This document shows positions 1-8,607 of a stretch of DNA of 64,000 nt, in pieces; position 1 is the first letter of the stretch, and each line of letters begins with the position of its first letter. The notes beneath the pieces were generated by a model. That model had not been told where the DNA came from, made no database searches, and saw only the letters and a program-made list of their open reading frames with translations. Source of the DNA: an uncultured Clostridia bacterium. GTDB taxonomy: Bacteria; Bacillota; Clostridia; Oscillospirales; Ruminococcaceae. Made by a program: the position numbers and the translations under genes. The stretch lies in the NCBI GenBank assembly GCA_945829235.1, contig CALZUA010000001.1, forward strand, positions 62,001 through 126,000. Reading direction: 5' to 3'.

Positions 1-2
1 TC

Positions 3-917
3 CGCGCGGGTGTTGAAAACAAGAGCCTGACGCACATCAGCGGTATTGTTTTTGACCGCGTGAAAGCGCTCAACGAGCTTGTCAAGGCAACAGCGGCAAA
101 TGGCGGACAGCCGGTAATGTCGGGCTTGCCGACAGGCTTTTTGGAGCTTGACCGCAGGATTTTCGGACTGAACCGCTCGGACTTGCTGATACTCGCGGCA
201 CGTCCCGGTATGGGAAAAACCTCGTTTGCGATGAACATTGCGGTGAACGTGGGCAAAAAGTACCGCGACAAGGAAATTTGCGTATTCAGCCTTGAAATGT
301 CGAAGGAGCAGATTGTTGCGCGAATGATAAATTCCGAGGCGCTTTTGCCGTCCGAAGCGATGAAAACGGGAAAGGTTGCCTCGGACAAATGGAAGCAGAT
401 TATGGAGAGCGCGGATATTCTCTCGCAACTGCCGATATACATTGACGACACGCCGGGTTGCAACGTTTCGACGATAAAATCAAAGCTCCGCAGAATGAAA
501 AATCTGGGCGTTGTGATTATCGACTATCTCCAGCTGATGACCGCCGTGAGCAATTTCCACGGAAACCGCGTTGCCGAGATTTCGGAGATAACGCGGCAAC
601 TCAAGGTAATGGCGAAGGAGCTGAACGTGCCGGTAATCGCGTTGTCACAGCTTGCGCGCGGTCCCGAACAGCGCCCCGACAAGCGACCGCTGTTGTCGGA
701 CTTGAGGGACTCGGGTTCAATCGAGCAGGACGCGGATATCGTAATGTTCCTGTACAGAAACGCTTACTACGACAAGACCGACCCGAATCAGAACGTCTGC
801 GAGTGCATTGTCGCGAAAAACCGTCACGGTGAAACGGGAACGGCAATTCTCGGCTGGCAGGGCGAGTACACGCGCTTTACGAATGTCGAGGTAAAGTACG
901 AGAACAACGGAAATTGA
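3..917 (+). CDS. dnaB: Replicative DNA helicase DnaB, C-terminal part (5' truncated by window edge)
   Basis: The reading frame is open from base 3 and continues without a start, so the N-terminal primase-binding domain lies outside the window. The remaining ~304 residues are the RecA-like ATPase core of the hexameric replication-fork helicase. Walker A is seen in ARPGMGKTSF and Walker B in VVIIDYLQLM; the downstream LSQLARGPEQRPDKRP and DLRDSGSIEQDADIVMFLYR stretches are typical of DnaB motifs. It ends one base before tilS (stop 915-917, tilS ATG at 919), so the two are probably cotranscribed. The internal GTG at 60 is a normal valine codon, not a start. Confidence 0.95.
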   Translation, partial: RAGVENKSLTHISGIVFDRVKALNELVKATAANGGQPVMSGLPTGFLELDRRIFGLNRSDLLILAARPGMGKTSFAMNIAVNVGKKYRDKEICVFSLEMSKEQIVARMINSEALLPSEAMKTGKVASDKWKQIMESADILSQLPIYIDDTPGCNVSTIKSKLRRMKNLGVVIIDYLQLMTAVSNFHGNRVAEISEITRQLKVMAKELNVPVIALSQLARGPEQRPDKRPLLSDLRDSGSIEQDADIVMFLYRNAYYDKTDPNQNVCECIVAKNRHGETGTAILGWQGEYTRFTNVEVKYENNGN

Positions 918-918
918 A

Positions 919-1911
919 ATGAGTGAATTTATCGGAAAAGTGCGGGCGGCACTCTCGGAATTTGCGGCGGTGAAAGCCGCGAAAACGGTTGTGTGCGGGC
1001 TTTCGGGCGGCGCGGACAGCACGGCTTTGCTGCTTGCGATGAAGGCGGTTTCGGGGGAATTTGGCTTTACAACAGCCGCTTGTCACCTCAACCACGGGCT
1101 TCGCGGCGAGGACAGCGACAGTGACGAGCGTTTTTGCACGGAGCTTTGCGAAAAGCTCGAAATTCCGCTCTACAAAAGGCGCGAGAACGTCCGCGAGTAC
1201 TCGGAAAAGCACGAAAGTCTTGAGGAAACCGCGCGGAAGGTGCGCTATGATTTTTTCGAGGAAGCGCTCACGCATTTCGGTGAAAACGCGGTTTTGGCGA
1301 CAGCACACAACGCCAACGATAACGCGGAAACGGTGCTCCTGAACCTAATTCGCGGCACGGGACTTCGCGGACTTTGCGGGATACCGCGGGAACGCGGGCA
1401 AATAATCCGACCGTTTTTGGACATCGAGCGCGGTGAAATCGAGGAATTTCTTGCGGAAAACCGGCAGAATTTTGTCACGGATAAAACGAATTTCTCGGTT
1501 GAGTACACGCGAAACAAAATCCGCGCGAAGCTAATTCCCGAGATTATGGAGATAAATCCGTCATTTTTGACGACAATTGGCAGAATGACCAAAAATCTTC
1601 GTATCGATGAGCAATATTTTGAGCAAACAACCGAAAAGGTTCTCGAGGAAAGCAAATGCGGGCGCGGTTATCTCGCAGAGAAAATCGACGAGTGTGCCGA
1701 GCCGATAAAGGTGCGCGCGGTGAAGAAAATCCTCGCAAACGGCGGTGTTGAGCCGTCCGCGCTTCGGATAAGGACGGCGATTTCGCTGTTGAAAAATCGC
1801 TCGGCGAGGTACAATCCCTGCAAAAATCGCTTTTTCACGATACGCAAAAGAATTTGTTTTATGGAAGAAATTGAACAGCATTTCGGCGGTTTTAACGAGA
1901 GAAAAGGCTGA
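919..1911 (+). CDS. tilS: tRNA(Ile)-lysidine synthase
   Basis: TilS ligates lysine to C34 of the CAU-anticodon tRNA-Ile, converting its specificity from AUG to AUA, using ATP. The N-type PP-loop SGGADS is at residues 29-34, followed by the family block CHLNHGLRGEDSDSDERFC and NDNAETVLLNLIRGTGLRG. At 330 residues it is a shorter TilS: the N-terminal catalytic domain is complete but the C-terminal tRNA-recognition region is small. It begins directly after the dnaB stop and precedes hpt and ftsH, the tilS-hpt-ftsH order common in Firmicutes. Confidence 0.93.
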   Translation: MSEFIGKVRAALSEFAAVKAAKTVVCGLSGGADSTALLLAMKAVSGEFGFTTAACHLNHGLRGEDSDSDERFCTELCEKLEIPLYKRRENVREYSEKHESLEETARKVRYDFFEEALTHFGENAVLATAHNANDNAETVLLNLIRGTGLRGLCGIPRERGQIIRPFLDIERGEIEEFLAENRQNFVTDKTNFSVEYTRNKIRAKLIPEIMEINPSFLTTIGRMTKNLRIDEQYFEQTTEKVLEESKCGRGYLAEKIDECAEPIKVRAVKKILANGGVEPSALRIRTAISLLKNRSARYNPCKNRFFTIRKRICFMEEIEQHFGGFNERKG

Positions 1912-1969
1912 TTGTTGAAAACTATTGGCATCGGCTGTTGATTTTTCACTAAATATTCAGAAAATTTGT

Positions 1970-1998
1970 TTGCATTTTGATAAAAAGTATGATATAAT
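1970..1998 (+). promoter_or_regulatory. Predicted sigma-A promoter for hpt-ftsH
   Basis: TTGCAT at 1970-1975 and a perfect TATAAT at 1993-1998 are separated by 17 bp. It lies in the 113-bp gap after tilS, giving a short leader before the strong ribosome binding site (GTAGGAGG) of hpt. Confidence 0.7.
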
Positions 1999-2024
1999 AT
2001 TTTATTGAGTAGGAGGACATCGAA

Positions 2025-2555
2025 ATGTATGTTCCCGAGGAAATTGAAAGAATTCTCTTTACAAAGGAAGAGCTTGCGGCGCGCGTGAAAGCGCTCGGTG
2101 AGGAGCTTACACGGGATTACGCGGGGAAAAATCCGCTGTTTATCTGCGTGCTGAAAGGCGCGAGCGTGTTTTTCTGCGACCTTATCAGGCAAATCGAGTG
2201 CCCGCTGGAAATCGGTTTTATTCGGGTTTCGAGCTATACGGGCACGGTTTCGGGCGAAATTTCGGTTGACGAAAACGGTCTGCCCGAGGTGAGCGGACGG
2301 GACGTTGTTCTTGTCGAGGATATTGTCGATACCGCGAAAACGCTGTCCGCGCTGAAGAAGCTGTTCGGTGAGAGAAATCCGCGCTCGCTTAAAGTGGCGT
2401 CGCTTCTCGATAAACCGTCAAGACGCGTTGTAAAGGGCTTTAAAGCCGATTACACCGGCTTTGAAATCGAGGATTTTTTCGTTATCGGATATGGACTTGA
2501 TTTTTCTCAGAAATACAGAAATCTGCCGTACATCGGCATATACAAATCCGAATAA
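2025..2555 (+). CDS. hpt: Hypoxanthine(-guanine) phosphoribosyltransferase
   Basis: Salvages hypoxanthine (and usually guanine) with PRPP to IMP/GMP in the cytosol. The PRPP-binding signature VVLVEDIVDTAKTL falls at residues 94-107, with the flexible loop SSYTGT near residue 69 and the purine-contacting segment DYTGFEIEDFFVIGYGLD toward the C terminus. The length of 176 residues is normal. The ATG at 2025 sits 8 nt behind GTAGGAGG. It is followed after 16 nt by ftsH, as in many Firmicutes. Confidence 0.95.
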   Translation: MYVPEEIERILFTKEELAARVKALGEELTRDYAGKNPLFICVLKGASVFFCDLIRQIECPLEIGFIRVSSYTGTVSGEISVDENGLPEVSGRDVVLVEDIVDTAKTLSALKKLFGERNPRSLKVASLLDKPSRRVVKGFKADYTGFEIEDFFVIGYGLDFSQKYRNLPYIGIYKSE

Positions 2556-2571
2556 AGGAAAGGTGGTCTAA

Positions 2572-4566
2572 ATGAAGAAAAACAAATTATCCGGAGTTAT
2601 CATCTACTTTTTGATAATTATTCTGCTTATCGTGGGAGTTGTGTCGGTGCTGAACCTTGCGGGAAGCGGCTCTCGCGCCACAACAAAGCGGTACTCTGAG
2701 GTTATCGCGGAGTTCGACAACCTCAACGTTTCGGCGTACGAGCTTGATTTGGGAAGCGGCTCGCTGAGGTACCAGCTCAAAAGTGACGGCGACTCAAACA
2801 AGGTTTATGTGTACAGCGTGCCGAACGTCAACATTTTCATAAATGACATCAACACGGGCTACACGAGCGCGGGCAAAATCGCGAACTATCGTCTGCGCTA
2901 CAACGAGGCAAATCCCGACAAACCGCTTGTCGAGAACTATATTCCGATTTCTGACAACTCGTTTTGGATGAATTTGCTTCCGTACCTGTTCCTGGTACTG
3001 GTGATGGTGATTTTCACCGTTGTGATTTTCCGTCAGTCGGCTGGCGGCGGAAAGATGAACTCGTTCTCCCGCGCAAATGTTCGTCAGATGACGGGTAAAA
3101 AGGTGACGTTTGAGGACGTTGCGGGCGCGGACGAGGAAAAGCAAGAGCTTGTCGAAATTGTCGATTACCTCAAAAACCCGAACAAATACCGCGAAATCGG
3201 CGCGAGAGTACCCAAGGGCGTTCTGCTCGAGGGACCTCCCGGAACCGGTAAAACTCTGCTTGCAAAGGCTGTTGCGGGCGAGGCGGACGCTCCGTTTTTC
3301 TCGATATCCGGCTCGGATTTCGTTGAAATGTACGTCGGCGTTGGTGCTTCGCGCGTTCGTGACCTGTTTGACCAGGCTAAAAAGCACACTCCGTCGATTA
3401 TCTTCATCGATGAAATCGACGCTGTCGGACGTCAGCGCGGCGCAGGCTTGGGCGGCGGTCACGACGAGCGTGAACAGACGCTGAACCAGCTTCTCGTTGA
3501 GATGGACGGCTTCACCGAAAACGAAAACATCATTGTTATGGCGGCAACCAACCGCCGCGATATCCTCGACCCTGCGCTTCTCCGTCCGGGACGCTTTGAC
3601 AGACAGGTTGTCGTGAGCTACCCCGACATCAAGGGACGTGAGGAAATCCTCAAGGTTCACACCAGAAACAAGAATATCGGTCCTGACGTAAACCTCAAGA
3701 CGATTGCCGCGACAACAGCGGGCTTTACGGGCGCGGATTTGGAGAACCTTGTTAACGAAGCGGCACTGCTTGCGGCTCGTAAGAACAAGAAGGCGGTCAC
3801 CAAGGAGGACATCGAGGAGGCGACAATCAAGGTTGTTGCAGGCCCCGAGAAGAAGTCGAAGGTTGTTTCCGAGGACGAGAAGAAGCTCACTGCTTATCAC
3901 GAGGCGGGACACGCGATTACAACTTATTTCTGCCCGTCGCAGGATAAGGTTCATCAGGTGTCGATTATTCCGCGCGGTATGGCGGGCGGCTTCACAATGC
4001 ACCTTCCCGAGAAGGACAGAAGTTTCGTTTCCAAGACCTATATGGAGGAGGAAATCATCGTTCTGCTTGGCGGACGTGCGGCTGAAAAGCTGATACTCGA
4101 CGATATTTCCACCGGCGCTTCAAACGATATCGAAAGAGCAACCGGCGTTGCCAGAGATATGGTGATGCGCTACGGTTTCTCGGAGAAGCTCGGTCCGATT
4201 CTCTACGGCAGTGCAAGCCACGAGGTTTTCCTCGGCAGAGATTACTCGCAGGGCAAGAATTACTCCGAGAATGTTGCGTCCGAGATTGACGCGGAAATCC
4301 GCGAGCTTATCGAAACGGGCTACGAAAAGGCGAAGGATATTCTCACAACTCACGGCGATATGCTTGAAAAGTGCGCGCAGTATTTGATGAAGCACGAGAA
4401 AATCGACGGTCCCGATTTCTACAAGCTGATGGCGGGTGAAATCAACATCGATGGCGATAAAGTTGAGGTTACCGAAACCACTGCTGTTGACCTGAACAAG
4501 GATACCGAAGAACCTGCGGTTGATTTGAACAAGGATACCGAGGACAACTCCGAAAACAACGAATAA
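2572..4566 (+). CDS. ftsH: ATP-dependent zinc metalloprotease FtsH
   Basis: Membrane-bound AAA+ protease that degrades misfolded membrane proteins and selected cytosolic regulators. Two membrane segments (about residues 8-28 and 134-154) flank an extracytoplasmic domain. The AAA module shows Walker A GPPGTGKT (221-228), Walker B IIFIDE (276-281) and an arginine-finger region RPGRFDR; the zinc site HEAGH is at 443-447. The C-terminal tail is acidic and contains a short direct repeat, [11 protein letters not shown] followed by VDLNKDTED, so it probably arose by an internal ~33-bp duplication. RBS AAAGGTGG precedes the ATG. Confidence 0.97.
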   Translation: MKKNKLSGVIIYFLIIILLIVGVVSVLNLAGSGSRATTKRYSEVIAEFDNLNVSAYELDLGSGSLRYQLKSDGDSNKVYVYSVPNVNIFINDINTGYTSAGKIANYRLRYNEANPDKPLVENYIPISDNSFWMNLLPYLFLVLVMVIFTVVIFRQSAGGGKMNSFSRANVRQMTGKKVTFEDVAGADEEKQELVEIVDYLKNPNKYREIGARVPKGVLLEGPPGTGKTLLAKAVAGEADAPFFSISGSDFVEMYVGVGASRVRDLFDQAKKHTPSIIFIDEIDAVGRQRGAGLGGGHDEREQTLNQLLVEMDGFTENENIIVMAATNRRDILDPALLRPGRFDRQVVVSYPDIKGREEILKVHTRNKNIGPDVNLKTIAATTAGFTGADLENLVNEAALLAARKNKKAVTKEDIEEATIKVVAGPEKKSKVVSEDEKKLTAYHEAGHAITTYFCPSQDKVHQVSIIPRGMAGGFTMHLPEKDRSFVSKTYMEEEIIVLLGGRAAEKLILDDISTGASNDIERATGVARDMVMRYGFSEKLGPILYGSASHEVFLGRDYSQGKNYSENVASEIDAEIRELIETGYEKAKDILTTHGDMLEKCAQYLMKHEKIDGPDFYKLMAGEINIDGDKVEVTETTAVDLNKDTEEPAVDLNKDTEDNSENNE

Positions 4567-4572
4567 AATCAA

Positions 4573-4604
4573 TCCGCTCCGCGCAAAAGCGGGGCGGAAT
4601 TTTA
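4573..4604 (+). terminator. Intrinsic terminator after ftsH
   Basis: A 10-bp GC-rich stem (arms 4573-4582 and 4589-4598, one G-U pair) with loop GCAAAA is followed by ATTTTAT. The T tract is short, so some readthrough into the acetyltransferase gene is possible. Confidence 0.7.
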
Positions 4605-4617
4605 TGGAGAGGGAATT

Positions 4618-5040
4618 ATGATAGAATACATAGACGAAGCGCCGAGCCTTGATGAGTACAAGGAAATGCGGCGGGCGGTGAATTTTATGGTGCTGTCGGA
4701 CAGGATTGCGAGCAACGCGCTCAACAACGCGTTTCACATCACCACAGTCCGCGACAACGGCAGAGCAATCGGAATGATACGCGTTTTAAGTGACGGGAGC
4801 TACGCGAATTTCATCACGGACGTGATGGTTATTCCCGAGTATCAGCACCGCGGCATCGGCAAAGAGATGATGCGCAGGACGATTGATTTTATGTACGGCA
4901 CGCTGGAAAAAGGCGAAACAATCGTACTCTATCTGATGTCGGCGAGCGGCAGAGAGCCGTTTTACAAGCAGTTCGGCTTCCGCGAGCGTCCAAACGAGGT
5001 CTGGGGCGCGGGAATGAGCCAGTGGATAACCAAGAGTTGA
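4618..5040 (+). CDS. GNAT-family N-acetyltransferase
   Basis: A 140-residue single-domain GCN5-related acetyltransferase. The acetyl-CoA-binding motif A is visible as VIPEYQHRGIGKEMMRR, and the C terminus has the usual FYKQFGFRERP motif B. The substrate cannot be read from sequence. The ATG at 4618 follows GGAGAGGG by 5 nt. It stands between terminators at 4573 and 5058, and has no clear promoter of its own, so it may rely on readthrough from ftsH. Confidence 0.85.
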   Translation: MIEYIDEAPSLDEYKEMRRAVNFMVLSDRIASNALNNAFHITTVRDNGRAIGMIRVLSDGSYANFITDVMVIPEYQHRGIGKEMMRRTIDFMYGTLEKGETIVLYLMSASGREPFYKQFGFRERPNEVWGAGMSQWITKS

Positions 5041-5057
5041 TTAACAAGAAAAATCGG

Positions 5058-5085
5058 GCGTTTTGAAAAAAACGCTTGTTTTTTT
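5058..5085 (+). terminator. Intrinsic terminator after the acetyltransferase gene
   Basis: GCGTTTT (5058-5064), loop GAAA and AAAACGC (5069-5075) are followed by TTGTTTTTTT. Its T tract overlaps the -35 element of the next promoter. Confidence 0.7.
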
Positions 5086-5104
5086 GGCGAAAATATGTTA
5101 TAAT
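5076..5104 (+). promoter_or_regulatory. Predicted promoter for the corA transcript
   Basis: TTGTTT (5076-5081) and TATAAT (5099-5104) with a 17-bp spacer. Transcription would begin near 5111, before the small ORF at 5147 and corA. Confidence 0.65.
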
Positions 5105-5146
5105 AAAATGTAAAATAATGTTTTAACGAGTTAAAGGGGTGAGATT

Positions 5147-5233
5147 ATGAGCGAGGACGGCGGTGTTTGCCGAAGTAAAAACAGCAGGGGATTTGCCGCG
5201 CTTGTAATCACGGCGGGTTCTTTGCGCGAATAA
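5147..5233 (+). CDS. Small ORF (28 aa), possible leader peptide of corA
   Basis: An ATG preceded at proper distance by AAAGGGGTGAG opens a 28-codon frame that ends with TAA at 5233, 20 nt before the corA start and just ahead of the corA ribosome binding site. The product (begins MSEDGGVCRSKNSRG) matches nothing I recognise. Its position inside the corA leader, with its own good ribosome binding site, suggests either a regulatory leader peptide or translational coupling. It could equally be a chance ORF; no hydrophobic or proline-rich leader of the MgtL kind is seen. Confidence 0.4.
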   Translation: MSEDGGVCRSKNSRGFAALVITAGSLRE

Positions 5234-5253
5234 ATCAGCAAAGGAGTGCCGAA

Positions 5254-6201
5254 ATGGTAAAATATTACAGAAGTATTGAGGGCAGGGTTTGCGAGATTGA
5301 GAACCGCGAGGCGGGCTGTTGGATTTCGGTGATAAACCCGACCGAAACGGAAATCTCCGACCTTGAAGAGGATATGAGCATCGACCGCGATTACATCAGA
5401 GCCGCGCTCGATGAGGAGGAGCCGTCGCGAATTGAAAGCGATGACGGCGTGACGCTGATTGTCGTGGACTATCCTGTCGCCGAGCAGGACAACGACCCCG
5501 ACAAAACCTTGCTCTACTCCACAACGCCTATGTCGATTATAATCACCGATGAGAATGTTGTCACGGTCAGCGCGAAGGAAAACGTGGTTATCGATGAGAT
5601 TGCAAAGGGCGTTGTCAAGGGTATCCACACGAATTTGAGAACGCGGTTTGTTTTCACAATTTTGTTGAGAATTGCCGCGCGCTACTTGCAGTACCTCAAA
5701 CAAATCGACAAAATCTCGAATTACGTTGAGGGCAAAATGTACCTCTCGATGAAAAACAAGGGACTTATTCAGCTTCTCGGGCTGGAGAAGTCACTCGTTT
5801 ATTTCTCCACTTCGCTCAAAGCCAACGAGGGCGTGCTCGAAAAACTGATGCGCGGGCGTTATCTGAAGCTGTACGAGGAGGACCAAGACCTGCTCGATGA
5901 CGTAATAATCGAGGTCAAGCAGGCGATTGAGATGACGGGAATTTACTCGAACATCTTGAACGGCACGATGGATACATTCGCTTCAATCATCTCCAACAAC
6001 CTGAACATCGTGATGAAACGAATGACGACAATCACCATCATCATCGCCGTCCCGACAATCGTTTTCAGCTTTTACGGAATGAACCTAAACCAAAACGCGG
6101 GCGGCTTGCCGATGGCGAATGTTTGGTTCCCGATTGCATTGAGCGCGGTTTTGTCGGTGCTGGTTGGCGTGTTCATCAACTTTATCCAAAAATTCAAATA
6201 A
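5254..6201 (+). CDS. corA: CorA-family magnesium/divalent cation transporter
   Basis: A homopentameric membrane channel for Mg2+ (and possibly Co2+ or Ni2+). The large acidic N-terminal cytoplasmic domain is followed by a long helix and two C-terminal membrane segments (about residues 253-274 and 287-308). The pore signature YGMN is at residues 274-277. At 315 residues the length is typical. RBS CAAAGGAG lies before the ATG. It is followed after 24 nt by the HD-GYP gene on the same strand. Confidence 0.93.
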   Translation: MVKYYRSIEGRVCEIENREAGCWISVINPTETEISDLEEDMSIDRDYIRAALDEEEPSRIESDDGVTLIVVDYPVAEQDNDPDKTLLYSTTPMSIIITDENVVTVSAKENVVIDEIAKGVVKGIHTNLRTRFVFTILLRIAARYLQYLKQIDKISNYVEGKMYLSMKNKGLIQLLGLEKSLVYFSTSLKANEGVLEKLMRGRYLKLYEEDQDLLDDVIIEVKQAIEMTGIYSNILNGTMDTFASIISNNLNIVMKRMTTITIIIAVPTIVFSFYGMNLNQNAGGLPMANVWFPIALSAVLSVLVGVFINFIQKFK

Positions 6202-6225
6202 GCGTTTTGCGGAAAGGAACTCCCG

Positions 6226-8124
6226 ATGAAAACGAATGAAAAACGGTTGTTTTTTACGACAATAGTCGTTATTCTCGCGCTCCTCGCGGGGTTTACTGTG
6301 TACAATTTTATCTCGTTCTACGACAACGCTGTGCGGAATATTCAGTCGGTCGGAGAAAACGCTCTCGCTTACGAAACCGAACAGCTCAACGGTTATCTGA
6401 ACAAGGGAATGGACGTGCTGAAGGTAACATCGATTTCGGTTGAGTATATGATGGCGGAGGGCAAAACCGCGCGGGATATCGAGAAGTTTTTGGTCGAGGA
6501 GTCGCAACGCTATATGAGCGATATCGACAAGAATTTTACGGGCGTTTACGGTTGGGTTCTCGGCGAGTACATTGACGGTATCGGTTGGACGCCGCCGGCG
6601 GATTATGTGGCGAAGGAACGCGACTGGTACGTTGCCGCGGAGAAAGCGCACGGAAACGCGGTTATCGTCTCGCCGTATCTTGACGCGCAGACGCACACCG
6701 TTATGATTTCGGTGAGCCGAATGTTGTCGGACGGCGACTCGGTTATTTCGCTTGACATCGCCCTGAACGAAATTCAAGCTCTCACAAGTCAAATGGGACT
6801 TGATGATATGGGTTACGGGTTTATTGTGGTGCGGGACGGAATGGTTGTCGCGCATCACAATGTTGACGAGCTCGGCAAAAACTACTACGAGGACGGCGAA
6901 ATGGGCGGTCTGCTGAACGCAATTCCCGATGAACGCTCGGTTTTCGATTATGTGATTGACGGGCAACAGTGCAAGATTTTCACCAACACGGTTATGGACG
7001 ATTTGCGGGTTGTGTTGGTTATCGAAAGCTCCAAGTTGTTCCGTGAAATCCGCGGTATTTTTATCAGAAACGGCGTTTTGTGCGTGATAATTTTCGGGGT
7101 AATCGTGATTTTCAGCTCGTTTATGATGAAGCGCCTGCGCGAAACCTCGCAGAACGAGCACAAGGTTCGCGAACAGCTCAAACAGCAGAACTCCGATATC
7201 ATCAAGACGATTGTCCGCATAATCGACGCGATGGACAGGTACACGAACGGACATTCGCAGAGGGTTGCCAACTATTCGCGTGAAATTGCGCGGCGTTTGG
7301 GCAAATCCGAGGAGGAGCAGAAGGACATTTATTACGCGGGACTTTTGCACGATGTGGGAAAAATCCGCGTTCCAAAAGAGGTTATAAACAAGCCCGGAAA
7401 GCTGAATGACGAGGAATTCCGGCAGATTAAAATTCACACAATAACGGGTTTTTACATACTCAAGGAAATCTACAAGGAGGGTGCAATTCTCCACGCGGCA
7501 AAATTCCACCACGAGCGCTTTGACGGGAAAGGTTACCCGATGGGGCTTGCGGGGGAGAACATACCCGAGGTTGCGAGGATTGTCGGTGTTGCGGACTCGT
7601 ATGATGCGATGGCGAGCGACAGAAGCTACCGAAAGGCGCTCCCGCAGGCAATTGTCAGACACGAAATTGAGAGCGGAAAAGGAACGCAGTTTGACGCGAA
7701 AATTGCCGATGTAATGCTCGAGATGATTGACGAGGACACGGGCTATACAATGCGCCAAGCCGAAACCAAAAGCAAGACAATTCTCGTTGCCGATGAACAG
7801 GTGTTCACAATCAGAATGGTCACCGATATCCTGAGCGAGAGCACTGATTACAGCATTATCTGCACGCAGACCGAGGACGAGATGCTGAAACTGCTCGGTG
7901 ATATGAGCGTGGATTTGCTGGTGATCGACGCGCAGATGTTCGCTGACATTAAGACGGCAATCGCCAAAATCAGGCATATTCGCGATTTACCGATTGTGCT
8001 GTTAATCTCGGATAAACACGCGTTATCGCTGACGGAGCTTGCGGATATCGGCGTAACCGACTTTGTGACAAAACCGATTTCATCGTATGTTTTCCAAGAG
8101 ATAATTCATGGCATTTTGGATTGA
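6226..8124 (+). CDS. Membrane HD-GYP phosphodiesterase with Cache-like sensor and C-terminal receiver domain
   Basis: Probable cyclic-di-GMP phosphodiesterase with an extracytoplasmic sensor. A membrane segment (about 10-30) leads into a ~240-residue PDC/dCache-like region (GWTPPADYVAKERDWYV is a typical Cache motif), then a second membrane segment (about 277-297), a helical linker, and the HD-GYP domain. The metal HD pair is at residues 375-376 (LLHDVGKIR) and GYP is at ~435-437 within HHERFDGKGYP. Residues ~520-632 form a receiver-like domain: acidic pair in VADEQ, candidate phospho-acceptor Asp568 (VIDAQ) and the conserved Lys in TKP. HD-GYP proteins usually carry the receiver at the N terminus, so this order is uncommon. 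ATG follows GGAAAGGA. Confidence 0.88.
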   Translation: MKTNEKRLFFTTIVVILALLAGFTVYNFISFYDNAVRNIQSVGENALAYETEQLNGYLNKGMDVLKVTSISVEYMMAEGKTARDIEKFLVEESQRYMSDIDKNFTGVYGWVLGEYIDGIGWTPPADYVAKERDWYVAAEKAHGNAVIVSPYLDAQTHTVMISVSRMLSDGDSVISLDIALNEIQALTSQMGLDDMGYGFIVVRDGMVVAHHNVDELGKNYYEDGEMGGLLNAIPDERSVFDYVIDGQQCKIFTNTVMDDLRVVLVIESSKLFREIRGIFIRNGVLCVIIFGVIVIFSSFMMKRLRETSQNEHKVREQLKQQNSDIIKTIVRIIDAMDRYTNGHSQRVANYSREIARRLGKSEEEQKDIYYAGLLHDVGKIRVPKEVINKPGKLNDEEFRQIKIHTITGFYILKEIYKEGAILHAAKFHHERFDGKGYPMGLAGENIPEVARIVGVADSYDAMASDRSYRKALPQAIVRHEIESGKGTQFDAKIADVMLEMIDEDTGYTMRQAETKSKTILVADEQVFTIRMVTDILSESTDYSIICTQTEDEMLKLLGDMSVDLLVIDAQMFADIKTAIAKIRHIRDLPIVLLISDKHALSLTELADIGVTDFVTKPISSYVFQEIIHGILD

Positions 8125-8132
8125 TAAAAAAC

Positions 8133-8165
8133 GCCCCTGCTTAATAGTAGGGGCAAAATTTTTTT
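8133..8165 (+). terminator. Intrinsic terminator after the HD-GYP gene
   Basis: GCCCCT (8133-8138) pairs with AGGGGC (8149-8154), followed by AAAATTTTTTT. Sequence resembles the terminators in the two tRNA trailers. Confidence 0.8.
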
Positions 8166-8276
8166 GTGTTTAACGGGCAATCAGAGGTGCAATGTCAAAA
8201 ATTGATTGCGGGTGAAAATTCGTTCGTTGAACCGGCAAAGCGCGTGGAAAACCTTTGTGCAAAGTTGCTTTTCGGG

Positions 8277-8309
8277 CACAAAAATCACCCCTAGCAGAAA
8301 CTAGGGGCG
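8277..8309 (-). terminator. Terminator of tRNA-Ser
   Basis: On the minus strand CGCCCCTAG (from 8309), loop TTTCTG and CTAGGGGTG are followed by ATTTTTG. It is the distal half of the trailer module at 8277-8333. Confidence 0.8.
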
Positions 8310-8333
8310 AAACAGGGTCCAGCGTCACGCTGG
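8277..8333 (-). repeat. tRNA 3' trailer module, copy 1 (after tRNA-Ser)
   Basis: Immediately behind the encoded CCA is a perfect 6-bp hairpin (CCAGCG-TGA-CGCTGG), then ACCCTGTTTCGCCCCTAG opening the terminator, then further sequence related to the trailer of tRNA-Leu at 14300-14362. The two copies share ACCCT-TTCGCCCCTAGTTT, the terminator stem and the GCCCGAAAA downstream of the T tract, but have different hairpin-1 stems that each still pair. Confidence 0.6.
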
Positions 8334-8422
8334 TGGCGGAAGCGGTGGGATTCGAACCCACGGTACCGTGAGGTACAACTGATTTCGAGTCAGTCCCGTT
8401 ATGACCACTTCGATACGCTTCC
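8334..8422 (-). tRNA. tRNA-Ser (anticodon CGA)
   Basis: Read on the minus strand, the 7-bp acceptor GGAAGCG/CGCTTCC, discriminator G and an encoded CCA close the molecule. The anticodon stem ACTGA/TCAGT encloses loop CTCGAAA, giving anticodon CGA for UCG codons. A long variable arm, expected for a class II tRNA such as serine, follows; the T arm GTGGGTTCGAATCCCAC is intact. Confidence 0.95.
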
Positions 8423-8441
8423 ATAAAATTGCAACATAAAT

Positions 8442-8470
8442 ATTATACACGAAAAAACCTTGTTTGTCAA
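8442..8470 (-). promoter_or_regulatory. Promoter of tRNA-Ser
   Basis: Minus-strand TTGACA (8465-8470) and TATAAT (8442-8447) with 17-bp spacing, about 20 bp upstream of the tRNA 5' end. It is a perfect consensus. Confidence 0.85.
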
Positions 8471-8518
8471 GGGGGTAAATGAAATTTCATTAAAAAACTG
8501 AAAAACATTACGCGGGTA

Positions 8519-8547
8519 TTGACAATAGAGGAAAAAAGAGTTATAAT
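8519..8547 (+). promoter_or_regulatory. Promoter of the DUF308-like gene cluster
   Basis: TTGACA (8519-8524) and TATAAT (8542-8547), 17-bp spacer; divergent from the tRNA-Ser promoter. Confidence 0.85.
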
Positions 8548-8607
8548 AAATATGTATATAATTCGGACAGCGGGGCTGTTGATAAACATTGAAAGAAGGG
8601 CTAACTT

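Noticed and set aside
6085-7977. 630-codon minus-strand frame opposite the HD-GYP gene
   Set aside because: No ribosome binding site or domain; the plus-strand gene has intact Cache, HD-GYP and receiver motifs. It is a codon-bias shadow.
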